A stretch of 64,000 nucleotides of DNA from Pseudomonas petrae. Lineage in GTDB: Bacteria; Pseudomonadota; Gammaproteobacteria; Pseudomonadales; Pseudomonadaceae. Below, in pieces: positions 17,527 through 27,914 of the stretch; positions within the stretch are counted from its first letter, which is position 1; the number at the start of each line of letters is the position of its first letter. The notes beneath the pieces are model-generated. The model had not been told where the DNA came from and did no database searches. It saw nothing but the letters and a program-made list of their open reading frames with translations. Position numbers and translations under genes: made by a program. The stretch covers positions 62,001 to 126,000 of the forward strand of contig NZ_JAKJXE010000005.1 of the NCBI RefSeq assembly GCF_021728295.1, in the 5' to 3' direction.

Positions 17527-19944
17527 ATGAGCGACCAGCAATCCGACGCCAACCAGCCGCACCCGGACGACGATCACGAACACGAAATCCTCGGCTCCGA
17601 CAGCAAGCGCCTCGCACTGCCCGGCCAGAACCTGCCGGATCAGGTGTACATCATCCCGATCCACAACCGTCCTTTCTTCCCCGCGCAAGTGCTGCCGGTC
17701 ATCGTCAATGAAGAGCCCTGGGCCGAAACGCTGGAGCTGGTTAGCAAGTCTGATCACCACTCGCTGGCGCTGTTTTTCATGGACACCCCGCCTGACGACC
17801 CCCGTCATTTCGACACCAAGGCGTTGCCGGAGTACGGCACGCTGGTCAAGGTGCACCACGCCAGCCGTGAAAACGGCAAGCTGCAGTTCGTCGCCCAGGG
17901 CCTGAGCCGCGTGCGCATCAAGACCTGGCTCAAGCACCATCGCCCGCCGTTCCTGGTGGAGGTCGAATACCCGCACCAGCCCAACGAGCCGACCGACGAG
18001 GTCAAGGCCTACGGCATGGCGCTGATCAATGCGATCAAGGAGCTGCTGCCGCTCAACCCGCTGTACAGCGAAGAGTTGAAGAACTACCTCAATCGCTTCA
18101 GCCCCAACGACCCTTCCCCGCTCACCGACTTCGCCGCCGCCCTGACCTCCGCCACGGGCGTCGAGCTGCAGCAGGTGCTCGATTGCGTGCCCGTGCTCAA
18201 GCGCATGGAAAAAGTCCTGCCTATGCTGCGCAAGGAAGTCGAAGTCGCGCGCCTGCAGAAAGAAATTTCCGCCGAGGTGAACCGCAAGATCGGCGAGCAT
18301 CAGCGTGAGTTCTTCCTCAAGGAACAGCTCAAGGTCATCCAGCAGGAACTGGGGCTGACCAAGGACGACCGCAGCGCTGACATCGAACAGTTCGAAGAGC
18401 GTCTGGTGGGCAAGACCCTGCCGCCGCAGGCGCGCAAGCGCATCGACGAAGAGATCAACAAATTGTCGGTGCTGGAAACCGGTTCGCCGGAATACGCCGT
18501 CACCCGCAACTACCTGGACTGGGCAAGCTCGGTGCCGTGGGGCGTGTTTGGCGACGACAAGCTCGACCTCAAACACGCGCGCAAGGTGCTCGATCAGCAT
18601 CACGCCGGCCTTGATGACATCAAGAGCCGCATTCTCGAATTCCTCGCCGTCGGCGCCTACAAGGGTGAAATCTCCGGCTCCATCGTGCTGCTGGTGGGCC
18701 CGCCGGGCGTCGGTAAAACCAGCGTCGGCAAGTCGATTGCGGAATCCCTGGGCCGGCCTTTCTACCGTTTCAGCGTCGGCGGCATGCGCGACGAGGCCGA
18801 GATCAAGGGCCACCGTCGCACTTACATCGGCGCCCAACCGGGCAAGCTGGTGCAAGCGCTGAAAGACGTGGAAGTGATGAACCCGGTCATCATGCTCGAC
18901 GAGATCGACAAGATGGGCCAGAGCTTCCAGGGCGACCCGGCCTCGGCGCTGCTCGAAACCCTGGACCCGGAACAGAATGTCGAATTCCTCGACCACTACC
19001 TCGACCTGCGTCTGGACCTTTCGAAGGTGCTGTTCATCTGCACCGCGAACACCCTGGACTCGATCCCCGGCCCGCTGCTGGACCGGATGGAAGTGATTCG
19101 CCTGTCGGGCTATATCACCGAAGAAAAGCTCGCCATCGCCAAGCGCCATCTGTGGCCCAAGCAATTGGCCAAGGCCGGTGTCTCGAAAAACAGCCTGATG
19201 ATCAGCGACAGTGCATTGCGCGCGGTCATTGAAGGGTATGCGCGGGAAGCCGGGGTGCGACAGCTGGAGAAACAGCTGGGCAAACTGGTGCGCAAGGCGG
19301 TGGTCAAGCTGCTGGACAACCCGGACACAGTGGTCAAGATCGGCCCGAAAGAGCTGGAAGCTTCGCTGGGCATGGCGGTGTTCCGCAATGAGCAAGTGTT
19401 GTCGGGCACCGGCGTGATCACCGGCCTGGCCTGGACCAGCATGGGTGGCGCGACGCTGCCGATCGAAGCCACGCGCATTCACACGCTCAACCGCGGCTTC
19501 AAGCTCACCGGCCAATTAGGCGACGTGATGAAGGAGTCTGCCGAAATCGCCTACAGCTACGTCAGCTCCAATCTGGCGAAGTTTGGCGGCGACAAGAGCT
19601 TTTTCGACGAAGCCTTTGTTCACTTGCACGTGCCTGAAGGTGCCACGCCGAAAGACGGGCCAAGTGCGGGCGTCACCATGGCCAGCGCGCTGCTGTCGCT
19701 GGCGCGTAACCAGGCGCCGAAGAAAGGCGTGGCCATGACCGGCGAACTGACCCTGACCGGTCATGTACTGCCGATTGGCGGCGTGCGGGAGAAAGTCATT
19801 GCGGCGCGTCGGCAGAAGATCTACGAGCTGATCCTGCCGGAAGCCAACCGTGGCAACTTCGAAGAACTGCCCGATTACCTGAAAGAAGGCATCACCGCGC
19901 ACTTTGCCAAACGTTTTGCGGATGTGGCGAAGATATTGTTTTAA
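17527..19944 (+). CDS. ATP-dependent Lon-family protease, AsrA-like second Lon
   Basis: An 805-aa cytosolic S16 protease with N-terminal substrate domain (VYIIPIHNRPFFPAQVLPV), AAA+ module with Walker A GPPGVGKT (near 18697) and Walker B VIMLDEIDKM (near 18888), and a C-terminal serine/lysine protease domain with KDGPSAGVTMA (catalytic Ser near 19665) and GVREKVIAARR (Lys). The His/Asp-rich start (HPDDDHEHE) and overall form match the second Lon of pseudomonads, called AsrA in P. aeruginosa, rather than the housekeeping lon beside clpX and hupB. A sigma32-like promoter lies just upstream, in line with a stress role. The paralogue assignment is from family knowledge. Confidence 0.9.
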   Translation: MSDQQSDANQPHPDDDHEHEILGSDSKRLALPGQNLPDQVYIIPIHNRPFFPAQVLPVIVNEEPWAETLELVSKSDHHSLALFFMDTPPDDPRHFDTKALPEYGTLVKVHHASRENGKLQFVAQGLSRVRIKTWLKHHRPPFLVEVEYPHQPNEPTDEVKAYGMALINAIKELLPLNPLYSEELKNYLNRFSPNDPSPLTDFAAALTSATGVELQQVLDCVPVLKRMEKVLPMLRKEVEVARLQKEISAEVNRKIGEHQREFFLKEQLKVIQQELGLTKDDRSADIEQFEERLVGKTLPPQARKRIDEEINKLSVLETGSPEYAVTRNYLDWASSVPWGVFGDDKLDLKHARKVLDQHHAGLDDIKSRILEFLAVGAYKGEISGSIVLLVGPPGVGKTSVGKSIAESLGRPFYRFSVGGMRDEAEIKGHRRTYIGAQPGKLVQALKDVEVMNPVIMLDEIDKMGQSFQGDPASALLETLDPEQNVEFLDHYLDLRLDLSKVLFICTANTLDSIPGPLLDRMEVIRLSGYITEEKLAIAKRHLWPKQLAKAGVSKNSLMISDSALRAVIEGYAREAGVRQLEKQLGKLVRKAVVKLLDNPDTVVKIGPKELEASLGMAVFRNEQVLSGTGVITGLAWTSMGGATLPIEATRIHTLNRGFKLTGQLGDVMKESAEIAYSYVSSNLAKFGGDKSFFDEAFVHLHVPEGATPKDGPSAGVTMASALLSLARNQAPKKGVAMTGELTLTGHVLPIGGVREKVIAARRQKIYELILPEANRGNFEELPDYLKEGITAHFAKRFADVAKILF

Positions 19945-20019
19945 GCACTTCCTGCGCGCTTCCGCGACTGCGTAGTGGCAACGACCGGCCAACGCCGAAC
20001 GTCAGCGCTGCGCAGAACC

Positions 20020-20139
20020 TGTAGGAGCGCGCTTGGTCTGGGCCGCATCCGGACGAAGAGGCCAGCTGATCCGACGCATATTCGTCGTTCGTGCCTACGC
20101 CTTCGTCCGGATGCGGCCCAGACCAAGCGCGCTCCTACA
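20020..20139. repeat. perfect 39-bp inverted repeat with REP-type ends
   Basis: Bases 20020-20058 are the exact reverse complement of 20101-20139, with a 42-base loop. The outer ends (TGTAGGAGCGCGCTTG) match the family A REP, but the arms continue as GTCTGGGCCGCATCCGGACG instead of the usual CCCGCGA core. It may serve as a strong structure after the lon mRNA. Bases 19945-20019 hold no gene. Confidence 0.88.
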
Positions 20140-20247
20140 ATTTGTACAGCGTCACCCGCCAGCTCCGCATGAACACCAGGCGACCGTCTGCCAGGTTTCT
20201 AAATCTTCGGTTATGCTCGCCCCATGTCGCCTACGACCGGAGCCTTC

Positions 20248-20640
20248 ATGACCCCTGCCCGCTTGCTCGTCCCGCTTAGCCTCACCCTGCTTGCCGCCTG
20301 CGCCCAGACCCCTAAACAAATCGTCTCCCTGGACGATCAGCAAGACTGCCCCCTCACCCTCAAAACCGGCCAGACCCTCATGCTGATGCTGCCCAGCAAT
20401 CCCACCACCGGGTACCGCTGGCTGATGCAAAACCCCGCGCCGTCGATACTCGGCAGCCTGGGGCCCGAGGTATTCAATGCCTCCAAAGACGTCGGTCTGG
20501 TCGGTGAAGGCGGTCAGTCGGTCTGGCGCTACCGAGCCGCCAACCCGGGCACGGGCCATCTGATGATGGTCTATCAACAACCCTGGGCGCCGGAGGTGGC
20601 GCCGGAACGCACCTTCGATTGCGTCATCACGGTGAACTGA
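20248..20640 (+). CDS. chagasin-like (I42) protease-inhibitor lipoprotein
   Basis: A 130-aa protein with a lipobox (LTLLAAC) after ATG 20248, which has GGAG at a suitable distance. The mature part carries the three I42 loops: NPTTGYRW, the GEGGQSVWRYRA loop, and the QQPWAPE segment. Chagasin-type inhibitors block papain-like cysteine proteases with these loops. Bacterial lipoprotein members are presumably periplasmic and may guard against host or self proteases. Two further cysteines (CPLTL and FDCVITVN) could form a disulfide. It stands alone on its strand. Confidence 0.85.
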   Translation: MTPARLLVPLSLTLLAACAQTPKQIVSLDDQQDCPLTLKTGQTLMLMLPSNPTTGYRWLMQNPAPSILGSLGPEVFNASKDVGLVGEGGQSVWRYRAANPGTGHLMMVYQQPWAPEVAPERTFDCVITVN

Positions 20641-20670
20641 TCGGCCTGCTGGCTTCACCGACCGCCGTTG

Positions 20671-20692
20671 CAGAAGCGCGCTTGCCCGCGAA
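20671..20692. repeat. single REP, family A
   Basis: CAGAAGCGCGCTTGCCCGCG occurs without an inverted partner between the I42 gene and the convergent chemoreceptor gene. It is a solitary, slightly diverged REP. Confidence 0.7.
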
Positions 20693-20733
20693 GGGCTGAT
20701 CAACCGCGTCCCAGGCACGGGCGTGAGCCTCCG

Positions 20734-22530
20734 TCATTCGGCCAGTAATTGCGCAGCATCGAAGCCCATGCGCAAGTTGCCCCAATGACGGCCTTCGAAG
20801 AAGAACGGCACGTCGATCTCGGTCATGATTTCCCCGGTGTCGCGCAGGTAGGTCTGCAGCAGGAAGCGCTGTTTGTTAGCGGCTGCGCGCAGGCCGATGG
20901 GGTCAGCAAACATGCGCTTGTTCCGGCACACTGGCAGGTCTATGGCCCGATCGCCCGTAGGTTTTTTCGACACCCAGCTGTTGTTTACCGGGCAGTAACC
21001 CTTGGTGTCGACGATGAAGGTGACCTTGCCCCCCAGCGTGCCTTTGGTGAGCGCGTCGCACTCCTCCTGACAGATCTGCGCGAAGCGCTCGGTGTAGCTG
21101 GTCGTGTATTGCTTGGGATCGGTGCCGGGGATCAGCTTGTAGTTCTGATCGAACAAGTTGACCCCTTCACGTTGCAGCGCGGCCAGACGCACCTGGAGCC
21201 GGTCGCGGCAATGACTGGCGCGGGTAATGCCAGCGTCCAGCGCGCCATGCCCGAGGACAAACCGGCCCAGCAGCGCCTGGACCTTTTCCGCCACGCCCGA
21301 CAGGTCGCGGGTGGCGGTGGCCGAATGCTGCATGCGCTGGTCGATGGACTGGCTGTCCGCATGAATCTGCGTGACGCGGTCGTTGATGCCGGTGTTGCTG
21401 TCGGCGAACTGCTGGATGTGCGAGGCGATGTCCTCCAGCTTGGTGTGGGTGGATTCGAAGTCGCCGATCATGCTCTCGAAATGCCCTGACGCGCGCTCGA
21501 CCACTTTCTGGGTCTCACGGGCGCTGTGGCTGATCTGGGTGGTCTGCTCGTGGGTCGAGCTGACTTCCAGCAACATGGCATCGATGTTTTGGGAGATGTC
21601 CTCGGTGGCGCGGCTGACGTTCTGGGCCAAGGTCCGTACTTCGTCGGCCACCACCGCGAAACCACGCCCGCTCTCCCCCGCACGCGCCGCCTCGATCGCC
21701 GCGTTGAGCGCCAGAAGGTTGGTCTGGGAGGAAATCTGCTGAATCAATCCGACGATGGACTTGATGCTCGATGAGCGTTGATTCAACGCCGACACCAGGG
21801 TGCCGAACTCACTCAGGCTGCTGGAAATCTCACTGATGTTGCCGGTCACTTCCAGCAGTTCGGTGTAGGAATCGCGGGCCATGCTGAGGTTCTGCGCGGT
21901 GGTCCCGGAAATGCCCTGGGTCTGCCGGGACACCTCGGCAATACGCCCCACTGCGTCGTTGCTCTGCTCCATGACTTCCTTGGCGAAGCGCGCTTGGTGG
22001 GTCGCGCTGTCGCTGGAATCGCTGATGTTTTTCAGCGAGCGCGCGGACTCCACGGCAATGTGCACGGTCAGCGCCTGAACGCTGCTGATGATCTCCCGCT
22101 GCTTGCCAAGAAACCGGTTGCAGGTGCTCGCCAGCACGCGAATTTCATCGTGGGTCAACAGCGGCAAGTCCTTGGACAGGTCGCCCTCGCCATTGGCAAT
22201 GCCTTCCAGCGCCAGCGTCATCTGGGTGACCGGCCGCACGATCAAGTGCCGGAAATACCAGACCATGAAGCTGACCAGACCCAGGGTAAACAGCGTGCTG
22301 CCGAGAATGGCATTGCTCAGCACATCGAGTTTGCCCTCGATCATGCTCAGCGTCCCCGCCGGCAACTGCGCGGTGCGCAACTGCAGCAGGATGTCCGCGC
22401 GGATGCTCACGGCCACCCAGTACACCACGGCGCTCACCACCACCATCAGAAACAGGCTCGACAACTTCTTGGTCAAAGAATCGAAAAACTGCCTTTCGAT
22501 GGACTCGTACAACGCCTTGAACGCATGCAT
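20734..22530 (-). CDS. methyl-accepting chemotaxis protein with a C-terminal sensor-like domain
   Basis: A 598-aa receptor. Two helices ([18 protein letters not shown] and [18 protein letters not shown]) flank a short periplasmic loop of about 40 residues. A HAMP segment ([20 protein letters not shown]) and the signalling domain follow, with hairpin tip [20 protein letters not shown] and [15 protein letters not shown]. After this comes an unusual ~180-residue C-terminal region ([46 protein letters not shown]) that resembles a PAS/Cache-like sensor and should be cytoplasmic. It contains several Cys residues. No CheA/CheW/CheR/CheB genes are nearby. Confidence 0.87.
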   Translation of the reverse strand: MHAFKALYESIERQFFDSLTKKLSSLFLMVVVSAVVYWVAVSIRADILLQLRTAQLPAGTLSMIEGKLDVLSNAILGSTLFTLGLVSFMVWYFRHLIVRPVTQMTLALEGIANGEGDLSKDLPLLTHDEIRVLASTCNRFLGKQREIISSVQALTVHIAVESARSLKNISDSSDSATHQARFAKEVMEQSNDAVGRIAEVSRQTQGISGTTAQNLSMARDSYTELLEVTGNISEISSSLSEFGTLVSALNQRSSSIKSIVGLIQQISSQTNLLALNAAIEAARAGESGRGFAVVADEVRTLAQNVSRATEDISQNIDAMLLEVSSTHEQTTQISHSARETQKVVERASGHFESMIGDFESTHTKLEDIASHIQQFADSNTGINDRVTQIHADSQSIDQRMQHSATATRDLSGVAEKVQALLGRFVLGHGALDAGITRASHCRDRLQVRLAALQREGVNLFDQNYKLIPGTDPKQYTTSYTERFAQICQEECDALTKGTLGGKVTFIVDTKGYCPVNNSWVSKKPTGDRAIDLPVCRNKRMFADPIGLRAAANKQRFLLQTYLRDTGEIMTEIDVPFFFEGRHWGNLRMGFDAAQLLAE

Positions 22531-22577
22531 GCCACGGTTCCCTGTGCCAAATAATGAAATGGGTTGCGAATTAAGGT

Positions 22578-22604
22578 TTTTCGACTGCTGGAGGGAAAGC
22601 TTTA
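22578..22604 (-). promoter_or_regulatory. candidate FliA (sigma28) promoter of the chemoreceptor gene
   Basis: On the minus strand, TAAAG (22604-22600) and GTCGAAAA (22585-22578, versus GCCGATAA) are 14 bases apart, close to the flagellar sigma consensus. It lies about 50 bases before the start codon. Two mismatches and the short spacer make this tentative. Confidence 0.3.
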
Positions 22605-22779
22605 ATGTGCGGTGTGAAGGATGCCCGATGATGGCCGGGCGTTGCAGCGATATTCAAAAAGATCGGCAGCGTTGCGGGTATCTGTCGCGGGGCTAAGGGC
22701 TACTTTGAAGATGAGGTTCCAGCCAAGGGGCGGAATTGGCTAAAATGCCTCACTTTTCGCCTTGTCCCCCGGAATCGCC

Positions 22780-23523
22780 GTGAGCCCAGAACCCGACCGC
22801 CTATTCGCCCAGCCGCTGCCCCAGGTGCCCGACTTCGCCTTCAACGAAGACGTCGTGCGGGTGTTCCCGGACATGATCAAGCGCTCGGTGCCGGGCTACC
22901 CGACCATCGTCGAAAACCTCGGCGTGCTCGCGGCGCAGTTCGCCCAGCCCCACAGCGTGCTCTATGACCTGGGCAGTTCACTGGGCGCCGTCACTCAAGC
23001 GTTGCGCCGGCATGTGCGCACTGAAGATTGCCGGGTGATCGCCATCGACAACTCGTCGGCCATGGTCGAGCGCTGCCGGGAATACCTCAACGCACAGGAC
23101 TCGATGTACCAGGAGTTGCTGCCGGTGGAGGTCATCGACGGGGATATCTTGAATCTCGAGTTTCAGCCCGCCTCGGTGGTTGCGCTGAACTTCACCCTGC
23201 AATTTATCGCGCCGGAACAACGCCTCGCCCTGTTGACTCGCATTCGCCAGTCGCTGCTGCCCGGCGGTGCGCTGATCGTGTCGGAGAAGCTGCGCTTTGA
23301 TGACACCGAAGAGCACGCGCTGCTTACCGATCTGCACGTTGCCTTCAAGCGCGCAAACGGTTACAGCGAACTGGAGATCGCGCAGAAGCGGAGCGCGATC
23401 GAAAATGTGATGAAGCCCGACAGCCTTGAGCAGCACCGCGAACGCCTGCTTGCTGCTGGCTTCAGCAAGGTCGTGCCCTGGTTCCAGTGCCTCAATTTCG
23501 CCTCGTTGATTGCCCTGCCATGA
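22780..23523 (+). CDS. cmoA: carboxy-S-adenosyl-L-methionine synthase CmoA
   Basis: A 247-aa class I methyltransferase-fold enzyme that converts SAM and prephenate to carboxy-SAM, the donor for tRNA wobble uridine 34 modification. The SAM-binding motif [14 protein letters not shown] is near residue 65, followed by [17 protein letters not shown] 22780 gives the family's usual length and N-terminus (MSPEPDRLF); an in-frame TTG 18 bases earlier is unlikely. The stop overlaps the start of cmoB by ATGA, the normal coupled arrangement. Confidence 0.95.
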   Translation: MSPEPDRLFAQPLPQVPDFAFNEDVVRVFPDMIKRSVPGYPTIVENLGVLAAQFAQPHSVLYDLGSSLGAVTQALRRHVRTEDCRVIAIDNSSAMVERCREYLNAQDSMYQELLPVEVIDGDILNLEFQPASVVALNFTLQFIAPEQRLALLTRIRQSLLPGGALIVSEKLRFDDTEEHALLTDLHVAFKRANGYSELEIAQKRSAIENVMKPDSLEQHRERLLAAGFSKVVPWFQCLNFASLIALP

Positions 23524-24479
23524 TTGATCTCGCTCCTCTGGTCCGCCGTATGGCGGGCACACCACTGTATGCCTGGGCCCAAGGCCTGCAGGCGCAACTC
23601 GACGCGAAGATGGAAAAGGGTCACGGCGACCTCGAACGCTGGCAAGGCGCGCTGAATGCCTTGCCAGACCTGATGCCGAGCCGCGTCGAGCTCAAGGACG
23701 ATTTCATCCTCGACGCCGACTGCGACGACGCCACCCGCGAGCAGACCCGCGCCGCGCTGATGGGCCTGTCGCCGTGGCGCAAGGGGCCGTTTGAGGTATT
23801 CGGCGTACACGTCGACACCGAATGGCGCTCGGACTGGAAATGGTCGCGGGTGTCGCCGCACCTGAACCTGAAAGGCAAGCGCGTTCTGGATGTCGGCTGC
23901 GGCAACGGCTATTACCAGTGGCGCATGCTGGGGGCCGGCGCCGACAGCGTGATTGGCGTCGATCCCAACTGGCTTTTTTTCTGCCAGTTCCAGGCCATGC
24001 AGCGCTACTTGCCTGACCTGCCGGCGTGGCACCTGCCGTTCACCCTGGAAGATCTGCCGGCTCGGCTCGAAGGATTCGACACGGTGTTTTCCATGGGCGT
24101 GCTTTATCACCGCAAATCGCCTATCGATCATCTCCTGGCGCTCAAGGATTGCCTGGTCAAAGGCGGCGAGCTGGTGCTGGAAACCATGGTGGTGGAAGGC
24201 GACGCGAACCAGGTGCTGGTGCCGGAAGACCGCTACTCGCAGATGCGCAACGTGTGGTTTCTGCCGTCGGTACCGGCGCTGGAACTGTGGCTGCGCCGCG
24301 CGGGCTTCGTCGACGTGCGCTGCGTCGACGTCAGCACCACCACGGTTGAAGAACAACGCGGCACCGACTGGATGCGCTTTCAGTCGTTGAGTGACTTTCT
24401 GGATCCGGCAGACCAAAGCAAAACCGTGGAAGGATTACCGGCGCCAAGACGGGCGGTGATTGTCGGGCGCAAGCCGTAA
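23520..24479 (+). CDS. cmoB: tRNA uridine 5-oxyacetic acid(34) synthase CmoB
   Basis: A 319-aa enzyme that transfers the carboxymethyl group of carboxy-SAM to 5-hydroxyuridine 34 of tRNAs, making cmo5U and broadening wobble decoding. The SAM-fold glycine motif [15 protein letters not shown] lies near residue 125, preceded by the CmoB-specific [14 protein letters not shown] and followed by [14 protein letters not shown]. Start ATG 23520 overlaps the cmoA stop. Confidence 0.96.
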   Translation: MIDLAPLVRRMAGTPLYAWAQGLQAQLDAKMEKGHGDLERWQGALNALPDLMPSRVELKDDFILDADCDDATREQTRAALMGLSPWRKGPFEVFGVHVDTEWRSDWKWSRVSPHLNLKGKRVLDVGCGNGYYQWRMLGAGADSVIGVDPNWLFFCQFQAMQRYLPDLPAWHLPFTLEDLPARLEGFDTVFSMGVLYHRKSPIDHLLALKDCLVKGGELVLETMVVEGDANQVLVPEDRYSQMRNVWFLPSVPALELWLRRAGFVDVRCVDVSTTTVEEQRGTDWMRFQSLSDFLDPADQSKTVEGLPAPRRAVIVGRKP

Positions 24480-24549
24480 ACCGAAAAAGTCGCCACCGCG
24501 TGCTCACCAAACATGATGGCAGCGCAGATGTAACTGACGGCAAATCACC

Positions 24550-24640
24550 TGTAGGAGCGCGCTTGTCCGCGACTGCGGTGTATCAGGTTAGTTTTCACTC
24601 ACTGACAGCATGCAATCGCGGGCAAGCGCGCTCCTACAGG
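24550..24640. repeat. REPIN, family A, between cmoB and pdxJ
   Basis: TGTAGGAGCGCGCTTGTCCGCGA and the inverse ATCGCGGGCAAGCGCGCTCCTACA lie in the short gap between convergent cmoB and pdxJ. The right arm ends only 8 bases from the pdxJ stop codon. No other terminator is seen here. Confidence 0.88.
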
Positions 24641-24647
24641 TATTGCG

Positions 24648-25394
24648 TCAGGCCTTGGCTGCCGCCGCCAGAATCAACGCTTTCATCTCCGACACCGCGG
24701 ATTTGAAGCCGACAAACAGGGCATGGGCCACCAGCGCGTGGCCGATGTTCAGCTCGTTGATGCCCTTGATCGCCGCGACGGCTTCAACGTTGTGATAGTG
24801 CAAGCCATGGCCGGCGTTGACGATCAGGCCTTGGGCCACACCGAAGGCGACGCCGTCGGCAATGCGCTTGAGCTCTTCGGCAACGGCCGCCGGGGTTTCG
24901 GCATCGGCATAACGGCCCGTGTGCAGTTCGATGGCCGGCGCGCCAACCCGGGCCGATGCTGCAATCTGGCGCTCATCGGCATCGATGAACAACGATACTT
25001 CGCTGCCGATGGCAGACAATCGCTCTACGGCCGCCTTGATGCGCGCTTCCTGACCGGCAACATCCAGCCCGCCTTCGGTGGTCAGTTCCTGCCGGGTCTC
25101 CGGCACCAGGCAGATATGCGCCGGCCGAATGCGCTCGGCGAACGCCATCATTTCTTCAGTGACGCCCATCTCGAAATTCATGCGCGTTTGCAGCACGTCT
25201 TTCAGCAGCAACACATCGCGCTCCTGAATGTGCCGACGGTCCTCACGCAAATGCACGGTGATGCCGTCGGCGCCTGCTTCTTCAGCATCCAGCGCTGCCT
25301 TGACCGGATCGGGATAGCGCGTCCCCCGAGCCTGGCGCAGGGTAGCAACGTGGTCGATGTTCACGCCGAGCAGAATGCGGGTGCTGTGGGTCAC
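24648..25394 (-). CDS. pdxJ: pyridoxine 5'-phosphate synthase
   Basis: A 248-aa TIM-barrel enzyme that condenses 1-deoxyxylulose 5-phosphate with 3-amino-2-oxopropyl phosphate to make vitamin B6 phosphate. Family landmarks are [18 protein letters not shown] at the N-terminus, the [12 protein letters not shown] block with active-site residues, and ELHTGRYAD. It is the last gene of the minus-strand lepA-lepB-rnc-era-recO-pdxJ series, 89 bases after recO, as in many gammaproteobacteria. Confidence 0.96.
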   Translation of the reverse strand: MTHSTRILLGVNIDHVATLRQARGTRYPDPVKAALDAEEAGADGITVHLREDRRHIQERDVLLLKDVLQTRMNFEMGVTEEMMAFAERIRPAHICLVPETRQELTTEGGLDVAGQEARIKAAVERLSAIGSEVSLFIDADERQIAASARVGAPAIELHTGRYADAETPAAVAEELKRIADGVAFGVAQGLIVNAGHGLHYHNVEAVAAIKGINELNIGHALVAHALFVGFKSAVSEMKALILAAAAKA

Positions 25395-25483
25395 GGGGTT
25401 CTCCTGATTACTGAAGCGGTGCCAGCCAGTGGCGGCTGATTAAGCACGCGAGGGAAGATTTTCTAGGTTTGCGCCGCAGGACG

Positions 25484-26173
25484 CTAGAGTTTGCGAAACA
25501 ATTCACGGCTGACCAGCGGCCGCCCCCCCAGATGCACCGCCAGGGCCTGGCGCATCAGACGCTTGGCCGCCGACAACGCGCCCGGCGAACTCCAGTCCGC
25601 TTCAGACACCGCCTGCAATTCGGCGCCCTGAAACAATCCCGGCTGAAACAGATAAACCCGCTCAAGGCCGGCATCCACCTGAAGCCGGTACATGCCGTCG
25701 CTGGCCAATGGATCACCGTTAACGTCCGCATCCAGCGCAAAGCCGTAACCGAGATCGTCCAGCAGCCGCCACTCGAACGAGCGCAACAACGGTTCCAGCG
25801 CGCGCCCTTCGGCCAACGCCACAAGCGTCGCGGCGTAATGTTCGAACACCCCCGGGTGCGGGTCTTCGGCAGGCAGCAGGCGAATCAGCAGCTCATTGAG
25901 ATAAAGACCGCTGAACAGCGCTTCGCCTTCCAGCCACGTGGCGACGCCGGCGCCTTCCATCCGCCCCACGTTCTTCAACTCGCCCCGCCCGCGAAACTCG
26001 ACTTCCAGCGGCACGAACGGCCGCGCCATCGTGCCCGCCTTCCCCCGAGCGCTGCGCAACACCGCGCGCAGGCGACCCTGCGGGGTGATGAAATCGACCA
26101 GCGCGCTGTTTTCGCGGTACGCACGGCTGTGCAACACATACGCGAGCTGACCGACGGGAGGGGTCTGTGACAT
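25484..26173 (-). CDS. recO: DNA repair protein RecO
   Basis: A 229-aa RecFOR-pathway mediator: an N-terminal OB fold ([20 protein letters not shown], then [12 protein letters not shown]) and a helical C-terminal domain. It anneals SSB-coated strands and helps load RecA. ATG 26173 gives the normal N-terminus [14 protein letters not shown]; the frame is open further upstream without homology. It sits between era and pdxJ in the conserved order. The gap to era contains a REPIN. Confidence 0.94.
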   Translation of the reverse strand: MSQTPPVGQLAYVLHSRAYRENSALVDFITPQGRLRAVLRSARGKAGTMARPFVPLEVEFRGRGELKNVGRMEGAGVATWLEGEALFSGLYLNELLIRLLPAEDPHPGVFEHYAATLVALAEGRALEPLLRSFEWRLLDDLGYGFALDADVNGDPLASDGMYRLQVDAGLERVYLFQPGLFQGAELQAVSEADWSSPGALSAAKRLMRQALAVHLGGRPLVSRELFRKL

Positions 26174-26220
26174 GGCTATCTCGATGAAAGAACGCGGCCG
26201 AACGGGCAATCTGAAACGAC

Positions 26221-26310
26221 TGTGGGAGCGAGCCTGCCCGCGAAGTCGCTGCAACAACCCACATCAATGCTGAGTGTTGCAGACCCTTCGCGAGCAACCT
26301 CGCTCCCACA
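26221..26310. repeat. REPIN, GAGCGAGCCTGCCCGCG subtype, between era and recO
   Basis: TGTGGGAGCGAGCCTGCCCG (from 26221) is answered by CGCGAGCAACCTCGCTCCCACA (to 26310). The core differs from the other family A copies (GAGCGAGCC instead of GAGCGCGCTT). It lies inside an operon, where it could affect era-recO transcript processing. Confidence 0.82.
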
Positions 26311-26329
26311 GAATAACGGTGCTGCGGTG

Positions 26330-27232
26330 TTACAAGTCGCCGTAACCCAGCGAACGCAACGCGCGCTCGTCATCGGACCAGCCGCCTTTAACCTTGACCC
26401 ACAGATTGAGCATGACCTTGGAGTCGAACAGCACCTCCATGTCACGGCGCGCATCCGAGCCGATGCGCTTGATGCGCTCGCCCTTGTCGCCAATGATGAT
26501 TTTCTTCTGCCCGTCGCGCTCGACCAGAATCAGCGCGTGGATATGCAGCGTCTTGCCCTGCTGCTTGAATTGCTCGATCTCGACGGTGATCTGATACGGC
26601 AACTCGGCACCGAGCTGACGCATGATCTTCTCGCGCACCAGCTCTGCCGCGAGAAAACGGCTGCTGCGGTCGGTGATCTGATCTTCCGGGAAGAAGTGCT
26701 CATTCTCCGGCAGATGGTCGGCGATGACCTTTTCCAACGCTTCCAGGTTATGCCCCTGCTGCGCCGAGATCGGGATGATCTGTGCGTTCGGCAGTTGCTC
26801 CTGCAGCCAGGACAAATGCGGCATCAGCGCGCTTTTGTCTTCGATGCGGTCGGTCTTGTTCAGCGCCACGATCAACGGGCCGGTCACGTACTGCACGCGC
26901 TCGAGAACCATCTGGTCTTCTTCGGTCCACTTGGTGCGGTCGACCACAAAGATCACCACGTCGACGTCTTTCAACGCTGCCGAAGCGGTCTTGTTCATGT
27001 AGCGGTTAAGGGCTTTATCGCTGTTTTTGTGCATGCCGGGCGTATCGACGTAGACGGCCTGCACGGCGCCTTCAGTCTTGATGCCGAGCATGTTGTGCCG
27101 GGTCGTCTGCGGCTTGCGCGAGGTGATCGCCAGTTTCTGGCCGAGGATGTGGTTCAGCAGCGTCGACTTGCCCACGTTTGGCCGGCCAACGATGGCAACA
27201 TAGCCACAGCGTGTTGCAGGTGAATCAGTCAT
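26330..27232 (-). CDS. era: GTPase Era
   Basis: A 300-aa essential GTPase for 16S rRNA maturation and 30S assembly. G1 [10 protein letters not shown]3 DTPGMH and G4 NKTD are intact, and the C-terminal KH domain holds [23 protein letters not shown] 27232 is preferred because GGAG lies seven bases upstream; ATG 27238 is only one base from it. It overlaps the end of rnc by eight bases, the usual coupled rnc-era pair. Confidence 0.97.
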   Translation of the reverse strand: MTDSPATRCGYVAIVGRPNVGKSTLLNHILGQKLAITSRKPQTTRHNMLGIKTEGAVQAVYVDTPGMHKNSDKALNRYMNKTASAALKDVDVVIFVVDRTKWTEEDQMVLERVQYVTGPLIVALNKTDRIEDKSALMPHLSWLQEQLPNAQIIPISAQQGHNLEALEKVIADHLPENEHFFPEDQITDRSSRFLAAELVREKIMRQLGAELPYQITVEIEQFKQQGKTLHIHALILVERDGQKKIIIGDKGERIKRIGSDARRDMEVLFDSKVMLNLWVKVKGGWSDDERALRSLGYGDL

Positions 27233-27914
27233 TGCCATTCTCCACACCCAGGGCGATAAGGGCTGCGGCCGCTGCTACCTGTTCGGCAATGCGACGGCTC
27301 ACGCCTTGTCCCCGGCTTTTTTCATTCAATAAAGAGATCTCGCATTCGACGAAAAAGATTCGGCAATGCGGTTCGCCCTGAATATCCACCACTTCATAGC
27401 GCGGCAGATCACAGGCGCGTGACTGCAGGAATTCCTGCAGCCGTGTTTTCGGGTCTTTGTTGGTATCGACCAGCGTCAGGGTTTCGAACTCGCTGGCCAG
27501 CCAGGCGAGCACGCGATCCCTTGCCATGTCCATGCCGGCGTCGAGGTAGATCGCACCGATCAGGGCCTCCAGCGCGTCGGCCAGAATCGACTCACGGCGA
27601 AAGCCGCCGCTCTTCAGCTCACCCGAGCCCAGGCGCAGGTACTCGCCCAGATCGAAACCACGGGCCAGCAGCGCAAGGGTCTCGCCTTTCACCAGACGGG
27701 CACGCAGGCGGGACAACTGACCTTCACGCGCCTGGGGGAAACGCTCGAACAGCGCTTCGCCGGCGACGAAGTTGAGAATGGCATCACCGAGGAATTCCAG
27801 ACGCTCGTTGTTGCGTCCGGCAAAGCTGCGGTGGGTCAGGGCCAGGATCATCAGTTCCTGGTCCTTGAAGGTATAGCCGAGCTGACGCTCCAGGCGACTC
27901 AATGAAACGCTCAC
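27225..27914 (-). CDS. rnc: ribonuclease III
   Basis: A 229-aa double-strand RNA endonuclease used in rRNA processing. The signature [18 protein letters not shown] and the second metal-binding block [17 protein letters not shown] are present, followed by a dsRNA-binding domain ([20 protein letters not shown] ... [18 protein letters not shown]). Its start overlaps the end of the DUF4845 gene by four bases and its end overlaps era. Confidence 0.97.
   Translation of the reverse strand: MSVSLSRLERQLGYTFKDQELMILALTHRSFAGRNNERLEFLGDAILNFVAGEALFERFPQAREGQLSRLRARLVKGETLALLARGFDLGEYLRLGSGELKSGGFRRESILADALEALIGAIYLDAGMDMARDRVLAWLASEFETLTLVDTNKDPKTRLQEFLQSRACDLPRYEVVDIQGEPHCRIFFVECEISLLNEKSRGQGVSRRIAEQVAAAAALIALGVENGND

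Noticed and set aside
17512..19515. 667-codon open frame on the minus strand opposite lon
   Set aside because: It mirrors the highly conserved Lon gene, has His/Arg-rich composition typical of antisense frames in GC-rich DNA, and has no recognisable domain.
20033..20279. Small overlapping frames across the 39-bp inverted repeat
   Set aside because: Both directions give the same peptide because the DNA is palindromic; there is no ribosome-binding site or homology.
21778..22554. 258-codon plus-strand frame opposite the chemoreceptor
   Set aside because: It is antisense to the conserved receptor and shows only His/Gln/Arg-rich shadow composition.
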